This document shows positions 5,886 through 6,124 of a stretch of DNA of 6,124 nucleotides, in pieces. Below the pieces are notes generated by a model, which saw only the letters and a program-made list of their open reading frames with translations, searched no databases and had not been told where the DNA came from. Within the stretch, counting starts at the first letter, position 1. Each line of letters opens with the position of its first letter. Source of the stretch: Pseudomonadota bacterium (GTDB taxonomy: Bacteria > Pseudomonadota > Gammaproteobacteria > Acidithiobacillales > Acidithiobacillaceae); assembly GCA_021827445.1 (NCBI GenBank), contig JAKAVW010000144.1, positions 1-6,124 on the forward strand, in the 5' to 3' direction. The position numbers and the translations under genes were made by a program.

Positions 5886-6030
5886 AATAGCCGCAAAACA
5901 ACCGCTACAAAACCTGTGTTGCAACCCGCCCGCCTTAAAGAATATGTTGGCTGATTGCCGGACTGCCTGACTTTTTCGCTCCACTCCACCTTTTAGTTTG
6001 GGTACCACTGCTGCCCATGGTGGTATAGTA
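5886..6030 (-). ncRNA. Candidate small RNA ending at the orphan terminator
   Basis: The main support is the strong leftward terminator at 5859-5885, which has no coding gene feeding it. A minus-strand -10-like TACTAT (6030-6025) overlaps the response-regulator promoter, but its -35 is poor, so the 5' end is uncertain. The sequence includes a possible 5' hairpin (UACCAC/GUGGUA, 6025-6020 with 6008-6003) and a repeated TTTTG-CGG element (5913-5893). I do not recognise a known RNA family: it lacks the hallmarks of tRNA, tmRNA, 6S, SRP or RNase P RNA. Confidence 0.3.
6021..6029 (+). promoter_or_regulatory. Extended -10 promoter of the response regulator gene (TGG-TATAGT)
   Basis: TATAGT (6024-6029) is preceded by TG plus one base, as at the orn promoter. 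No convincing -35 is present. Transcription would start near 6036, giving a leader of about 46 bases. An inverted repeat, TACCAC (6003-6008) with GTGGTA (6020-6025), overlaps the left part of the element and could be an operator. Confidence 0.5.
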
Positions 6031-6042
6031 ACTCCGACATAT

Positions 6043-6061
6043 TTCGAGAATATTTCCGGAA
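6043..6061. promoter_or_regulatory. Two phased TTC-N2-GAA palindromes, candidate operator
   Basis: TTCGAGAA (6043-6050) and TTCCGGAA (6054-6061) are two palindromes of the form TTC-N2-GAA whose centres are 11 bases apart, one turn of the helix. The first also sits inside a wider repeat, ATATT (6039-6043) with AATAT (6049-6053). They lie between the predicted transcription start and the ATG of the response regulator, a position typical of a repressor or autoregulatory site. The binding protein is unknown. Confidence 0.4.
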
Positions 6062-6081
6062 AAGGGTTTTGCGAGGCTGAG

Positions 6082-6124
6082 ATGGCAGTCGTTTTGATAG
6101 TGGATGATGACCGGCGGCTTGCAG
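6082..6124 (+). CDS. Response regulator, N-terminal fragment of the receiver domain
   Basis: Only 14 codons are in the window: MAVVLIVDDDRRLA. This is the first beta strand of a receiver domain followed by the acidic cluster Asp8-Asp10, which binds Mg2+ next to the phosphorylated aspartate in two-component regulators. The output domain lies outside the window, so OmpR-, NarL- and NtrC-type cannot be told apart. The ATG has GAGG (6073-6076) five bases upstream. It is transcribed away from orn, with a candidate promoter and operator pair in the intergenic region. Confidence 0.8.
   Translation, partial: MAVVLIVDDDRRLA

Noticed and set aside
5945..5965. Possible sigma54 promoter (TTGGC...TTGCC) before the response regulator
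   Set aside because: The GG and GC dinucleotides are not at the required ten-base spacing.
5950..5982. Minus-strand stretch resembling the conserved SRP RNA loop (GTCAGG...CCGG...CAGCC)
   Set aside because: The GGAA-type tetraloop and the symmetric internal loop are missing, and the flanks do not pair as helix 8 would.
5760..6008. 82-codon minus-strand open frame across the orn upstream region
   Set aside because: It reads straight through the intrinsic terminator and the orn promoter and overlaps the start of orn in another frame. It is composed of low-conservation, basic residues.
5935..6018. 27-codon minus-strand ORF inside the candidate small RNA (MGSSGTQTKR...)
   Set aside because: It has no Shine-Dalgarno and begins only about ten bases from the possible transcription start; length and composition do not distinguish it from chance.

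Overview
The window looks like a GC-rich proteobacterial chromosome segment. The gene content (PGM1-type phosphoglucomutase, oligoribonuclease, a response regulator) fits a gamma-like proteobacterium. Acidithiobacillus or a relative is my best guess, but it rests on general resemblance, not on a diagnostic marker. There are no insertion sequences, CRISPR arrays, tRNAs, rRNAs or phage genes.

Left and centre (1-4946), minus strand: six genes run right to left. Reading in transcription order they are a bacterial-luciferase-like flavin oxidoreductase (4946-3861, GTG start), an NAD(P)-binding epimerase/dehydratase of the extended SDR family (3861-2899, start overlapping the previous stop as TAATG), and an AurF-like diiron oxygenase (2877-1987). 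A good -10 element follows, and then a small conserved protein (1944-1675), phosphoglucomutase (1666-35) and the first six codons of another gene (19-1). The first three form a tightly packed cassette of three redox enzymes with no named pathway. The last three form a unit around glucose-1-phosphate/glucose-6-phosphate interconversion. No terminator separates the two groups, so read-through is likely.

Right (4962-6124): a small plus-strand gene (4962-5210) is divergent from the flavin enzyme, with only 15 bases between the two start codons. Its C-terminal half resembles the Rho-binding antiterminator Rof. It converges on oligoribonuclease (orn, 5805-5236, minus). Between orn and the start of a response regulator (6082 onward, plus) lies a 276-base intergenic region. 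It holds an orn promoter with an extended -10, a strong minus-strand intrinsic terminator with no protein gene feeding it (candidate small RNA), an extended -10 promoter for the response regulator, and two TTC-N2-GAA palindromes one helical turn apart in the regulator's leader.

Most worth a second look: the three-oxidoreductase cassette, the shared Shine-Dalgarno palindrome between divergent starts, the Rof-like protein, the orphan terminator, and the phased palindromes before the response regulator.
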